Assembly: GCA_913056125.1 (NCBI GenBank)
Contig: CAJXNC010000003.1
Location: forward strand, 124,001 to 188,000
Reading direction: 5' to 3'
Origin: an uncultured Altererythrobacter sp.
Lineage (GTDB): Bacteria > Pseudomonadota > Alphaproteobacteria > Sphingomonadales > Sphingomonadaceae
Length of the DNA: 64,000 nucleotides
The notes beneath the pieces are model-generated. The model saw nothing but the letters and a program-made list of their open reading frames with translations, did no database searches and was not told the origin of the DNA. Made by a program: the position numbers and the translations under genes. Below are positions 8,435 to 16,595 of the stretch, one piece after another. Every line of letters starts with the position of its first letter. Positions within the stretch are counted from its first letter, which is position 1.

Positions 8435-9547
8435 TTACCCGCCGGATTCGCCTGCACCCGGATCCTCGACAGCCTCAAGGCCGGCACGGGCTGCGGTGAT
8501 GTAGTTGCGCGGCTGCACATTGCCCTCGTGGCACGCATATTCGAAAAATTCGTATTCATCGTTGCGCGTCCAGTCGAGACGGGCCGTCCACGGAGCGACG
8601 AAGACCTGCGGGTCCGAATAGGTCGCTTCGTAGATGATGTGGTCCGGGCTGGTCATGGTCAGGCGTTCGACGACCTTCGCCTCGGCGCTGGTCGGGATCG
8701 TGTTCCACGGCGGAACGCCCATGGTTGCCATGTTCAACGGGCTCGGGCCGCGTTCGGAAACCACCGTGGTGGCGCTGTCACCGGTCTTGATGTTGGTGGT
8801 TTCGACAACCAGCGTGTTGCCGTCCCAATAGCCGAGCGACTGACCCATCCATGTACGGACTTCTTCCGGCCAGCGACGGCTTGCGATTTCTTCCGGACCG
8901 CTCAGGATCGGGATCACACGGGCATCGTGGATCATTTCGAGATTGATCACGACATAGCCCGGGCTCTGCATGACCTGGATCCCGTTATTGTAGCGGAACG
9001 GGAACATCGAGGCGGGGAAGCCGCGCGTTACGCAGCGATCCCAGGTGTCGAAATCGTCCATCCACTGGTGGATGGTGTTCGGCGTCCAGCTCGAACGACC
9101 GGTTTCGTAGAGGTTCTGCGCCCATTCGGTCATGGCCGGAAGCTGGCCATCGGCAGGCGAGACGAGCAGCGAGGTACGGCGGCCCGAAGCGTCGGATTCC
9201 ACCCAGTGACCCATGCCGATCGTGCCGGCATTGTCTTCACGCTCATAGGCAGCGTCCGAACCGCTAGCACGGGCCTGGCGCTGGGCGAATTCCTCTTCGG
9301 TGAGCCAGAAGCGATCACCGAAATTCGCCGGACGGCTCATCGGGATGCTGGCAATATTGTCGATCGGCCACATGCCGCGCAGGTCGGGATCGCCCCATGC
9401 AGTGCGCGGCGGATCGAAATCGGTCGGTACCGGCGGCATTACCGTCAGGTCGTCCGGCACCTGCTGTGCCGGAGCGGAAGTGGCAGCCAGCGCTGCCAGC
9501 GAAGCCGCTGCCAGCACCTTGCCGATCGTAGTTTTGAGCTTAGCCAT
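8435..9547 (-). CDS. Exported protein of the WGDPDLRG/ACHEGN family, paralogue 3 of 4
   Basis: 370 aa; the ATG is preceded by AGGAGAG and followed by a Sec signal peptide (MAKLKTTIGK to TSAPAQQ). The shared pattern includes WGDPDLRGMWPID, GMGHWVES, RRTSLLVSPADGQ, WDRCVTRGFPASM, YNNGIQVMQSPG, TLVVETTN, a GPSPLNMAT segment, and EYACHEGNVQPRN. It groups with paralogue 2, sharing the 'VPDDLTVMPPVP' mature N-terminus and RGFPASM. The C-terminal tail is Gly/Glu-rich. No catalytic site can be named. It is separated from paralogue 2 by 54 nt, the widest gap in this operon, but no terminator is visible there. Confidence 0.8.
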   Translation of the reverse strand: MAKLKTTIGKVLAAASLAALAATSAPAQQVPDDLTVMPPVPTDFDPPRTAWGDPDLRGMWPIDNIASIPMSRPANFGDRFWLTEEEFAQRQARASGSDAAYEREDNAGTIGMGHWVESDASGRRTSLLVSPADGQLPAMTEWAQNLYETGRSSWTPNTIHQWMDDFDTWDRCVTRGFPASMFPFRYNNGIQVMQSPGYVVINLEMIHDARVIPILSGPEEIASRRWPEEVRTWMGQSLGYWDGNTLVVETTNIKTGDSATTVVSERGPSPLNMATMGVPPWNTIPTSAEAKVVERLTMTSPDHIIYEATYSDPQVFVAPWTARLDWTRNDEYEFFEYACHEGNVQPRNYITAARAGLEAVEDPGAGESGG

Positions 9548-9601
9548 GTTTCATCTCTCCTAGTAATTCAGGCGGGAGGACCAGCCGTCCCGCAAACCCC
9601 C

Positions 9602-10723
9602 TCAAGACTCTTCGTTATTCCCTACACCCCGGCTCGCCGGATCCATCGACGGCGGAGGGCCGGCATCGGGATCGAGCAGTTCGACATGCGTGCCGCGGGC
9701 ATATTCCTGCTCGCGGGCGGCCCGCGATGCGGTGATGTAATTGCGCAGCTGCACATTGCCTTCGTGGCAAGCATACTCGAAAAATTCGTAGTCGTCATCG
9801 CGCGTCCAATTCACGCGGAGCGTGAACGGCTCTTCCCAGATGACCGTGTCATCCAGTGTCATCTCGTAGGTGATGGTGTCGGGACCGATCATGTGGAACC
9901 GTTCGGTCACCACTGCACTCTCACTCATCGGCGTCGTATTGTTGGGCGGCACGCCGCGTGTCGCCATGTTGAGCGCAGAGGCGCCCGGCTTGATATTGGT
10001 CGTCTCTACCAGCAGCGTATTGTGGTCTTCCCAGCGTCCTCGGCTGTCGCCGAACCAGGCGGACATGGAGGCCGGCCAATGTTCGCCTTCACCGGATACC
10101 GGGATCACCCGCGTGCCGAGCATTTCCAGCGTGATTACGACATAGCCGGGCGACTGGAAGATGCGCACGCCGTTATTGTAGCGGAACGGATACATGGAGG
10201 CGGGGAAGCCGCGCGTCACGCAGCGATCCCAGCTATCGAAATCGGTTACCCAGTCGAAGGTCTGGCCGCCGACCCAGCTCGCGCGCATCAGGGCGGAGCG
10301 GCGATAGCCTTCATCGGTCCAGCCGGGCAGCTTGCCATCCTGAGAGGAGACCACCATCGAGGTACGGCGCGCACCGCCCTGATATTCGATCCAGTGTCCG
10401 AGGCCGATCGTGCCTTCCTCGTCCTCGTTCTCATAGGCTTCCTCGAGCTGCTCGACGCGGCCCTGCTCGGAAGCGATTTCGGCCTCGGTCTTCCAGAAGC
10501 GATCGCCGTACTGGTCCGGCCGGTTGACCGGTAGCTCGGCGAAATCGTTGAGCGGCCAGGTGCCGCGCAGGTCCGGGTCACCCCAAGGCGTGACCGGCGG
10601 CTGGTAATCGTCAGGGACGGGCGGCATCACGGTCAGGTCGTCGGGGACTTCCTGCGCCGTCGCGGGGAAGACAGCAATTGCCGTTGCCAGCAAGGAGCTG
10701 GCGATGGCGCTACGGGTAATCAA
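9602..10723 (-). CDS. Exported protein of the WGDPDLRG/ACHEGN family, paralogue 2 of 4
   Basis: 373 aa; its ATG overlaps the stop of paralogue 1 in an ATGA arrangement, so translation is probably coupled. The signal peptide runs MITRSAIASS to VFPATAQE. Family motifs are WGDPDLRGTWP, LGHWIEYQ, RRTSMVVSSQDG, WDRCVTRGFPASMYPF, GDSRGRWED, LLVETTN, ERFHMIGPDTITYE, and EYACHEGNVQLRNYI. It differs from its sisters by a roughly 30-residue acidic, proline-rich C-terminal tail (LLDPDAGPPPSMDPASRG). Function unknown. Confidence 0.8.
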   Translation of the reverse strand: MITRSAIASSLLATAIAVFPATAQEVPDDLTVMPPVPDDYQPPVTPWGDPDLRGTWPLNDFAELPVNRPDQYGDRFWKTEAEIASEQGRVEQLEEAYENEDEEGTIGLGHWIEYQGGARRTSMVVSSQDGKLPGWTDEGYRRSALMRASWVGGQTFDWVTDFDSWDRCVTRGFPASMYPFRYNNGVRIFQSPGYVVITLEMLGTRVIPVSGEGEHWPASMSAWFGDSRGRWEDHNTLLVETTNIKPGASALNMATRGVPPNNTTPMSESAVVTERFHMIGPDTITYEMTLDDTVIWEEPFTLRVNWTRDDDYEFFEYACHEGNVQLRNYITASRAAREQEYARGTHVELLDPDAGPPPSMDPASRGVGNNEES

Positions 10724-11787
10724 TTCGATCCTCCGGCTTGGTTTGCGCCTTCGCGTTCGACGCGCGACGCATTGATATAGTTGCGGACCTGCACATTACC
10801 TTCGTGGCAGGCATATTCGAAGATCTCGTAGTCATCGTCACGCTGCCATTCGAGGCGTGCGGACCACGGCTGTTCGAAAACGACCGGGTCTGTCCAGGTG
10901 AATTCGTAGATGATCTCGTCCGGCCCGACCATGTGGAAGCGTTCGACCAGATGGGCCTGTCCACTCACGGGCGTATCGTTTTCACGCGGAGAGCCGGTGG
11001 TGCCGATATTGGTGGCGGAGGGCCCCGGCTTGAAATTGGTGGTTTCGACCATCAGCGTGTTGTGGTCTTCCCAGGTGCCCCGGCTTTCGCCAAGCCAGTG
11101 ATCGATCCGTGTGGGGATGGGCGCTCGGCCATCGGTCGGAATGATGCGGGTCTCGTGCACCATCTCCATCTGGATCGCGACAATGCCCGGCGACTGGAAG
11201 ATGCGCATGCCATTATTGTACATGAAGGGGAACATCGAGGCGGGCAGGCCGCGGGAAATGCAACGGTCCCAGCTGTCGAAATCAAGCCACGTATCGAAGG
11301 GCTGCCCGGCAGCCCAGGTTGACCGCATGGCGTCCGACAGGCGCTGGCCTTCAGGAGTGAAAGCGGGAAGCTGTCCGTCGGCGGGCGAGGTGATCCACGA
11401 GGTCCGGCGATTGGCTGCGGCGACTTCGGCCCAGTGGCCGATGCCCATCGTGTCAGTGGAATCCTCGTTCTGGTAGCGCTGCTCCAGCGCTTCGACCATG
11501 CCGGTACGTTCGGCAAATTCTTCTTGCGTGAGGAGCTGGCGGTTGCCGTGCTCGGAAGCGCGCTGCAACGGGGTGCGGCCATTGAGATGGTCGATCGGCC
11601 AGCCGCCCCGGAAATCGGGTTCGCCCCATGCGGTCAGCTCGGGCTGGTAGTCATCGGACGGGGCCGGAAGCTTGGTCAGGTCTTCTGCCGCGGCCATTTC
11701 GGTCGTGCCATTGGTGGTGCAGCCGCCGACCAGGAGGCCGACGGAAGCAATACCCAGATGAAGCCAGCTCGTGCGCATCGTCATCAC
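10720..11787 (-). CDS. Lipoprotein of the WGDPDLRG/ACHEGN family, paralogue 1 of 4
   Basis: 355 aa with a lipoprotein signal ending LLVGGC. It overlaps the upstream PQQ dehydrogenase by 4 nt (ATGA) and the next paralogue by 4 nt, so three genes are translationally chained. The motif is WGEPDFRGGWPID, the only copy with E and F in this block, then GIGHWAE, DRCISRGLPASM, MYNNGMRIFQSPG, and YACHEGNVQVRN. It is the only clear lipid-anchored member, which could tether the set to a membrane. No enzymatic motif is recognised. Confidence 0.8.
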   Translation of the reverse strand: MMTMRTSWLHLGIASVGLLVGGCTTNGTTEMAAAEDLTKLPAPSDDYQPELTAWGEPDFRGGWPIDHLNGRTPLQRASEHGNRQLLTQEEFAERTGMVEALEQRYQNEDSTDTMGIGHWAEVAAANRRTSWITSPADGQLPAFTPEGQRLSDAMRSTWAAGQPFDTWLDFDSWDRCISRGLPASMFPFMYNNGMRIFQSPGIVAIQMEMVHETRIIPTDGRAPIPTRIDHWLGESRGTWEDHNTLMVETTNFKPGPSATNIGTTGSPRENDTPVSGQAHLVERFHMVGPDEIIYEFTWTDPVVFEQPWSARLEWQRDDDYEIFEYACHEGNVQVRNYINASRVEREGANQAGGSN

Positions 11788-13760
11788 TCGGGCAGCGCGA
11801 AGGTGACGTACTTGCTCTCACCCGGTTCGGGCAGGCCCAGTCCGCCAAGGAAGTGGCCTACGCCACCAACCGGCACGGTGATGTACTGGCGGCCATCGAC
11901 TTCATAGACGGCCGGCACGCCTTCGGTGGCGGCGTCGAAGCGATATTCCCAAAGGATTTCGCCGGTATCGGCATCGCGGGCCCGGAAGGCGCGGTCCGAG
12001 GCGGTATTGACGAACAGGAGCCCGCCGGCGGTTGCGACGGGGCCGCTGCGCGGTGCTTGTGCACCAACGCCGGTAATGCCCTGCTCCTCAAGCGTCAGGA
12101 TCTCGCCATTGGGGATCTCGTAGAGCTTGTCTCCGGTCTCCATGTCGTAAGCCGTGAGGAAGGAGAACGGCGGTTCGATCGGCACCATGCCATTGGGCTG
12201 GAGCCAGAAATTGGTCGGCCAGCGGTAGGGCATCACGTCCGGATCGTCGCTGTTCGGCATGGCCTCCAGCGCGGATTCGCGATTGTCGGGATTGAGGTTC
12301 AACAGCAGCGGCACTTCGCGGCTGACGACATAGATGCGCTTGCGCACGGGGTCGGCAGCGACCGTCCCCCAATTGGCACCGCCGTTATGGCCGGGGTTGG
12401 AGACCGATCCGACGCCGAGGCTGGGCGGCGTGAACATACCGTCATTGCGCGCGCCTTCGAGCTGTTCGCGAACACGGGCCTGGTCTTCCCCGGGGAGGTA
12501 GGGATTGATCATGTCCACCGTGAAGGTGTCGCGACCGAAGCGTTCGGGGCGCGAGGGGATCGGCTGGGTGGGCGAGGTATGCTCGCCCGGCACGTCGGAC
12601 TGCGGCACCGGGGTTTCGATGATGGGCCAGATCGGCGAACAGTCGCGGCGGTCGAGGACGAAGAGATAGCCCGTCTTGGCCGGCTGGATCAGGATCGGAA
12701 CCTGCTCACCCTCGTGCTCGATCGTCATCAGCTTGACCGATGTCGGCAGGTCATAGTCCCACAAATCGTGGTGCACGGTCTGGAAGTGGCAGATACGCTC
12801 GCCAGTATTGGCGTCGAGCGCCACGATCGAGTTGGCGAAGAGGTTGTCGCCCTCGCGGTTGCCGCCATAGAAGTCGTAGCGCGCGGTACCGGTCGACATG
12901 TAGGCAATGCCAAGGTCCTGGTCGACGGTGAATTCCGACCAATTGTGCACGCCGCCGAATTTCTCGCGATCCTGTTCGGGCCAGGTGTCGGAACCGAACT
13001 CGCCAGGGCGCGGGACGACGTGGAAGACCCAGTTCAGCTCGCCCGTCCGGATGTCGTAGGAACCGATATCGGCAGGCGAGGAAGCATAGTCGTAATGGCC
13101 GGCGGGCAGGGCGATGATGATGTTGTCGCCATAGATGCGGCCCGGATTGTCATTGCCGAGCGGGCCGTTGGGAGCGGTGCCGTCCGGGCGCAGCATGTCG
13201 CGCAAATCGACCCCGCCATCGCCGCCGAAACCGGCGATGAACTGGCCGGTCTTGGCGTCGATCGCGCGCAGCATGCCATTGTTGACGACCATCAGGCGTT
13301 CGTCGCTGCCATCACTCCAGTAATTGATGCCGCGGGCGCCAATGCGACCTTCGATATCGCTGCGCCAGATCTCCGCACCGGTAGCCGGGTTGAGCGCGAC
13401 GAGATTGCCATCGCCAGCCAGAACATACATGCGCCCACCGCCAACGACCGGGTTGAAGCGCGGCGGGGACCCTTCGCCGGTGGGGAATTCCCAGGCAACT
13501 TCGAGCTGGGAGACGTTGGACCGGTTGATCTGGTCGAGAGCGGAATATTGCGAGCTTTCAGCACCGCCGAGATAGGCGTCCCAACCGACATAGTCGAAGC
13601 TCTCGGCCGGAACGGCGCTGCTGGCGGAAGCGGGGCCTCCCGAATTGGCAGTACAGGCTGCGGCGGCAAGGGCCAGCGTCGAAATCGCGCCAAGGCGCAT
13701 GGCCCGGCGGGCGAAGCCGGCTTTGCCGAAAGTTGCTTTACGCAAGTGGATCACTCCCAT
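11784..13760 (-). CDS. PQQ-dependent dehydrogenase, probable lipoprotein, glucose-dehydrogenase-like
   Basis: About 658 aa if started at the ATG at 13760 (MGVIHLRKA); the track start at 13829 is less likely, and a start at 13700 (MRLGAISTL) is also possible. The signal ends LALAAAAC, a lipobox. Propeller blades carry repeated TG..(I/L)W motifs. FQTVHHDLWDYDLP contains the presumed catalytic Asp with Asp at +2. At the usual metal-binding Asn position the sequence reads ARYDFYGG, an Asp, as in membrane glucose dehydrogenases. HNGGANWGTVAADP and GGLLFVNTASDRAF are typical of the group. No heme motif. It is the first gene of the long operon down to 3612 and is overlapped by the first of the four paralogues, a strong hint of joint function. 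Confidence 0.88.
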   Translation of the reverse strand: MGVIHLRKATFGKAGFARRAMRLGAISTLALAAAACTANSGGPASASSAVPAESFDYVGWDAYLGGAESSQYSALDQINRSNVSQLEVAWEFPTGEGSPPRFNPVVGGGRMYVLAGDGNLVALNPATGAEIWRSDIEGRIGARGINYWSDGSDERLMVVNNGMLRAIDAKTGQFIAGFGGDGGVDLRDMLRPDGTAPNGPLGNDNPGRIYGDNIIIALPAGHYDYASSPADIGSYDIRTGELNWVFHVVPRPGEFGSDTWPEQDREKFGGVHNWSEFTVDQDLGIAYMSTGTARYDFYGGNREGDNLFANSIVALDANTGERICHFQTVHHDLWDYDLPTSVKLMTIEHEGEQVPILIQPAKTGYLFVLDRRDCSPIWPIIETPVPQSDVPGEHTSPTQPIPSRPERFGRDTFTVDMINPYLPGEDQARVREQLEGARNDGMFTPPSLGVGSVSNPGHNGGANWGTVAADPVRKRIYVVSREVPLLLNLNPDNRESALEAMPNSDDPDVMPYRWPTNFWLQPNGMVPIEPPFSFLTAYDMETGDKLYEIPNGEILTLEEQGITGVGAQAPRSGPVATAGGLLFVNTASDRAFRARDADTGEILWEYRFDAATEGVPAVYEVDGRQYITVPVGGVGHFLGGLGLPEPGESKYVTFALPE

Positions 13761-13904
13761 TTCCCAATTCTCGCATGGCGACAGGCTGCCCCCATCGCAA
13801 TCGCGCGGGAACCTAGCCGCATTGGCCATGTCTCAACAAGGCCCAATACAGGCCCGAATTTGACTTAATCCGGTTTTTTTGTCGCCAATTGTATCATTGG
13901 CCAA

Positions 13905-14543
13905 TCATTCGCCGGCCTGCATCTCATGGCCCTCCGCGGACCCTTCGGGACGCGGCCCTGCGCCTTCGATCGGACGCTCTTGTACAGCGGTGCTGCCGAA
14001 CACGGTCGAGTGCGTCATGGCGCCTGTCGCCTCGAGCCTCAGAGTGACATTGTCCATGGAACGATTTTCCCAGAACCAGCCATGAATGCCGGTAAAGGCG
14101 GGAATATATGTCCCTTCCATGACCTGTGCTTCGTCGATGCTGTAGCTCTCGGTCATCTCCACGCCGCCCTCATAGGGGTGGGAGTGCATGTCGTAATTGA
14201 CCGGACCGGTCGCTTCCCAGCGGAAGGCCATCGGCTGCCCTTCGGCGATCTCGTACTTGAACTCGACCGATTCGAAAGGTGCCAGTTCGATCTCCCAGCT
14301 ATCGCTGACGCCCTCCGTCACTGCAGGGGCATCCGCGCCCAGCAAGAGTACGTCCTGCGTTGCCATGCGAGCCTGTCCTCGCTCGAATTCCGCATTTTCC
14401 GGGTTGGCGATCTCGGTCAGGCCGGTCGCTTCGCCCACGCCGGTGGGATCGTATCCGGTTTCCGCCGGCAGGACGAAAAAGACGATAATTGCTGCCACGG
14501 CCACGCCGCCGACAGCAAGGATCAGGGGGGTCTTGTTGTTCAT
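13905..14543 (-). CDS. Membrane-anchored periplasmic protein of unknown function
   Basis: 212 aa. One N-terminal hydrophobic helix (LILAVGGVAVAAIIVFFVLP) is followed by a soluble, acidic domain with many Glu residues, a DMHSHPYEGG histidine motif and HGWFWENRS, and a disordered Pro/Gly/Glu tail. The ATG overlaps the stop of the HupE/UreJ-like gene (ATGA), so it is translated with it. I recognise no family by name; similar anchored proteins next to HupE-type transporters are known to me only as hypothetical. The clustered His residues fit metal binding, but this is inference. Confidence 0.65.
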   Translation of the reverse strand: MNNKTPLILAVGGVAVAAIIVFFVLPAETGYDPTGVGEATGLTEIANPENAEFERGQARMATQDVLLLGADAPAVTEGVSDSWEIELAPFESVEFKYEIAEGQPMAFRWEATGPVNYDMHSHPYEGGVEMTESYSIDEAQVMEGTYIPAFTGIHGWFWENRSMDNVTLRLEATGAMTHSTVFGSTAVQERPIEGAGPRPEGSAEGHEMQAGE

Positions 14544-15232
14544 GACGAGAGATATCCTTGTATCTGCACTGCGGTGAGCGCCACGCCCACCAGGATGAGG
14601 AGGATGTTGGCGGCGCGGGCGTAGCGATCGAAGCTGGCCCGTTGTCGCCAGGCATTGAAGAGAAGCACCACGAAGGTGAGCACGATGACCTGGCCGATTT
14701 CGACGCCAACATTGAAGGCAATCAGGTTGGTCAGCAGTCCATTGGGCGAAACTTCGAGGTCCATCATCTTGGTGGCCAGACCCAGCCCGTGGAACAGACC
14801 GAAGACGAGCACGGCCAGCCTCGTATCGATATTGAGGCCGATCTTCTTGAAGCCGCCAATATTCTCGACGCCCTTATAGACCACGGACAGGCCGATGATC
14901 GCGTCGATGATGTACGCATTGGCGCCTACGCCCAGCAGAACGCCGCCCATCAACGTGGTCGAATGGCCGATTGTAAACATCGAGACGTAGAGGATGACGT
15001 CCTTCAGCCGCCGCAGGAAGAAGACCACGCCGACGAGGAAGGCGATATGATCATACCCGGTCACCATGTGCTTGGCGCCGAGATAGAGGAAGGGAAAGAT
15101 CGCCGGCCCGTCTATCGTGCGCACGAAGGCCTTGTCGCCTTCGGCCACGTCATGCGCCCATGCTGCTGCCTCAGGCAACAGCATCATGGCCGCCACTGCG
15201 AGTAGCAGAAAGAGGCGATTTGTGGGCGGCAT
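14540..15232 (-). CDS. HupE/UreJ-family membrane protein
   Basis: About 230 aa from the ATG at 15232; the longer track start overlaps the upstream gene by 44 nt and adds a charged leader before an obvious signal peptide (NRLFLLLAVAA to AWAHDV). The mature N-terminus begins with His. The motif HMVTGYDHIAFLVGVVFFL is the signature H..xGxDH helix of the HupE/UreJ family; GHSTTL and LFHGLGLA follow in later helices, about six in all. Family members are implicated in nickel or cobalt uptake, but many copies lie far from hydrogenase or urease genes, as here. It lies between a cytochrome c' -like lipoprotein (4-nt gap) and a His-rich anchored protein (4-nt overlap). Confidence 0.85.
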   Translation of the reverse strand: MPPTNRLFLLLAVAAMMLLPEAAAWAHDVAEGDKAFVRTIDGPAIFPFLYLGAKHMVTGYDHIAFLVGVVFFLRRLKDVILYVSMFTIGHSTTLMGGVLLGVGANAYIIDAIIGLSVVYKGVENIGGFKKIGLNIDTRLAVLVFGLFHGLGLATKMMDLEVSPNGLLTNLIAFNVGVEIGQVIVLTFVVLLFNAWRQRASFDRYARAANILLILVGVALTAVQIQGYLSS

Positions 15233-15236
15233 GCGC

Positions 15237-15794
15237 CTAGGTCTGGTCCCCGGCGACATATTCTTCCAGCGTTTCGTCATTGTTCGGACGCTGCACGTCT
15301 TCCACCGTCATGCCTTCAGGAAGCTCTTCCGGGGGATACATCTGGTGGCAGGCGCGGCAGACATTATACATCGTGCCGCCGACTTCGAAGACAGCATCGG
15401 GGTCGTGGTCGGCAGCGGCTTGCGCGGCGCGGGCGGAAACGTCGATCAGACCCTGGGCAAAGTCGCTCCAGTCGTCGCCGCGACCATCGGCATAAGCCGG
15501 GGTGAGCATGACTGCACCCAATTCGCCCATGTGAACGGCGGAAGCCTCTACAGTTGCCCAATCCTCGTCAGTTTCCGGACGGATGTCGCGCTCGGTCACC
15601 GTGCCATCATCGTTGAGGATGCTCTCGAACTTCACCGCACCCCAATAGATGTCGGCGGTTGGCTGCACCTCATTGGCCATCAGCTGCTGAGCGGTGCCAT
15701 AGGGCAGTTCCACCGTATCGGCGTCCGAACCGCCACAGGCGGCAAGCATTGCCGTCGATGCCAAAAGTGCCACGTGCCTGATTTTGAATACCAT
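15237..15794 (-). CDS. Cytochrome c'-like lipoprotein
   Basis: About 185 aa from the ATG at 15794 (MVFKIRHVA), preceded by GGAGAGG at a workable distance; the track start adds 24 non-signal residues. The lipobox is MLAACGG. A single heme site CRACH lies near the C-terminus in MYNVCRACHQMYPPEE, the position and spacing of four-helix-bundle cytochromes c'. The body is mostly helical and acidic. It is the first gene of a three-gene operon with the HupE/UreJ-like and anchored proteins. It may accept electrons from the PQQ dehydrogenases, but this rests only on location. Confidence 0.82.
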   Translation of the reverse strand: MVFKIRHVALLASTAMLAACGGSDADTVELPYGTAQQLMANEVQPTADIYWGAVKFESILNDDGTVTERDIRPETDEDWATVEASAVHMGELGAVMLTPAYADGRGDDWSDFAQGLIDVSARAAQAAADHDPDAVFEVGGTMYNVCRACHQMYPPEELPEGMTVEDVQRPNNDETLEEYVAGDQT

Positions 15795-15992
15795 GTTATG
15801 CGCCTCTCCGTTCGCGTTGGCTTTGACCACCCTTACCAAAGGTGTGGGGCAAAGCATAGTTGACAATGTCCGAAAATTGCTCTTGGGGGAAAACCACGTA
15901 AATCGGCGGTAAATCTTCGCTTAGATATACCGTTCGTTGACAAGGGCCGATATTCGGAACCTCGGAACAGAGTTTGAAAGGGTAAGTGGAAC

Positions 15993-16538
15993 ATGGCGAA
16001 GAACAGGGATTCCTCTGGCAATCGGACAAAGGCACCAATGGCAGCACTTGCTGTCGCCATCCTGTCAGTTCCCGTTGCCGGTGCGTTGGCCATGCCGAGC
16101 GACGAGCCGGTCGTGGAACAACCGGCCATGGAAGAGCCGGCCATGGAGTCGGTTGTTGAAGATCAGGCGACTGAAGATCAGGCGACTGAAGAACAAGCGA
16201 CTGAAGATCAGGCGACTGAAGAACAAGCGACTGAAGATCAGGCGACTGAAGAGCAAGTGACAGAAGAGCAGGCGGCAACCGCCAGCCTGTCCGACGAACA
16301 GATGGAAGAAGCCCGTACGATCTTCGCCAATTGGTCCTGCGGCGCCTGCCACGTGATGGGCGATGCCAATGGCACGGGCCACATCGGTCCTTCGCTTGAC
16401 GGCAACAATGCCATGGACGAGGCATTCATTATCAGCCGCGTGACCAATGGCCAGGGCGCAATGCCGGGCTTTGGCGGCCAGCTGACCGATGAAGAGATTG
16501 CATTGCTCGCTACCTACATCATGGAGGCGAAGCGCTAA
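15993..16538 (+). CDS. Small c-type cytochrome with an acidic pentapeptide-repeat linker
   Basis: 181 aa. An N-terminal hydrophobic segment (MAALAVAILSVPVAGALA) acts as signal or anchor. Residues about 35-95 are a Glu/Gln/Ala/Thr linker with eight EDQAT/EEQAT units. A compact cytochrome c follows at 98-181 with heme site CGACH, a GPSLDG segment and sixth-ligand Met in GAMPGFGGQLTDEE, as in soluble electron-shuttle cytochromes. The long charged tether would let the heme domain reach away from the membrane. It is the only plus-strand gene between 3562 and 31255, divergent from the cytochrome c' operon and closed by its own terminator, so it may serve all the neighbouring dehydrogenases. Confidence 0.9.
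   Translation: MAKNRDSSGNRTKAPMAALAVAILSVPVAGALAMPSDEPVVEQPAMEEPAMESVVEDQATEDQATEEQATEDQATEEQATEDQATEEQVTEEQAATASLSDEQMEEARTIFANWSCGACHVMGDANGTGHIGPSLDGNNAMDEAFIISRVTNGQGAMPGFGGQLTDEEIALLATYIMEAKR
16158..16277 (+). repeat. Eight 15-bp tandem repeats inside the cytochrome c gene
   Basis: Units are GAAGATCAGGCGACT or GAAGAACAAGCGACT, alternating after the first two and decaying in the last two. They encode EDQAT/EEQAT pentapeptides. Near-identity at the DNA level points to recent slippage or unequal exchange rather than protein-level constraint alone. Confidence 0.95.
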
Positions 16539-16566
16539 GCTGCGCAATCCGAGAGACCGGATAAGG

Positions 16567-16592
16567 AAAGGGGGCCCTGTGGCCCCCTTTTT
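16567..16592. terminator. Intrinsic terminator after the cytochrome c gene
   Basis: AAAGGGGGCC CTGT GGCCCCCTTT is a perfect 10-bp stem with a short T-run on the plus strand and an A-run on the left side, so it can also stop the convergent minus-strand operon ending at 16596. Confidence 0.9.
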
Positions 16593-16595
16593 CGT

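Noticed and set aside
8336-10534. 732-aa plus-strand ORF opposite three of the four paralogues
   Set aside because: Antisense shadow. It shows internally repeated segments (for example IFEKFV and FEYACHEGN read backwards) only because the minus-strand genes are paralogous.
11628-13868. 746-aa plus-strand ORF opposite the PQQ dehydrogenase
   Set aside because: It is exactly antisense to a gene with clear propeller motifs; composition (many Arg, Asp, His, Val) is that of a codon-shadow in GC-rich DNA and there is no domain or ribosome site.
2114-15868. Shared 9-mer TTGACAATG at 2114 and 15860, upstream of two minus-strand units
   Set aside because: A given 9-mer is expected about once by chance in a window of this size on two strands, and the positions do not form promoters with a -10.
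16158-16277. CRISPR-like regular repeat
   Set aside because: The repeats have no spacers and are in frame inside a cytochrome gene.
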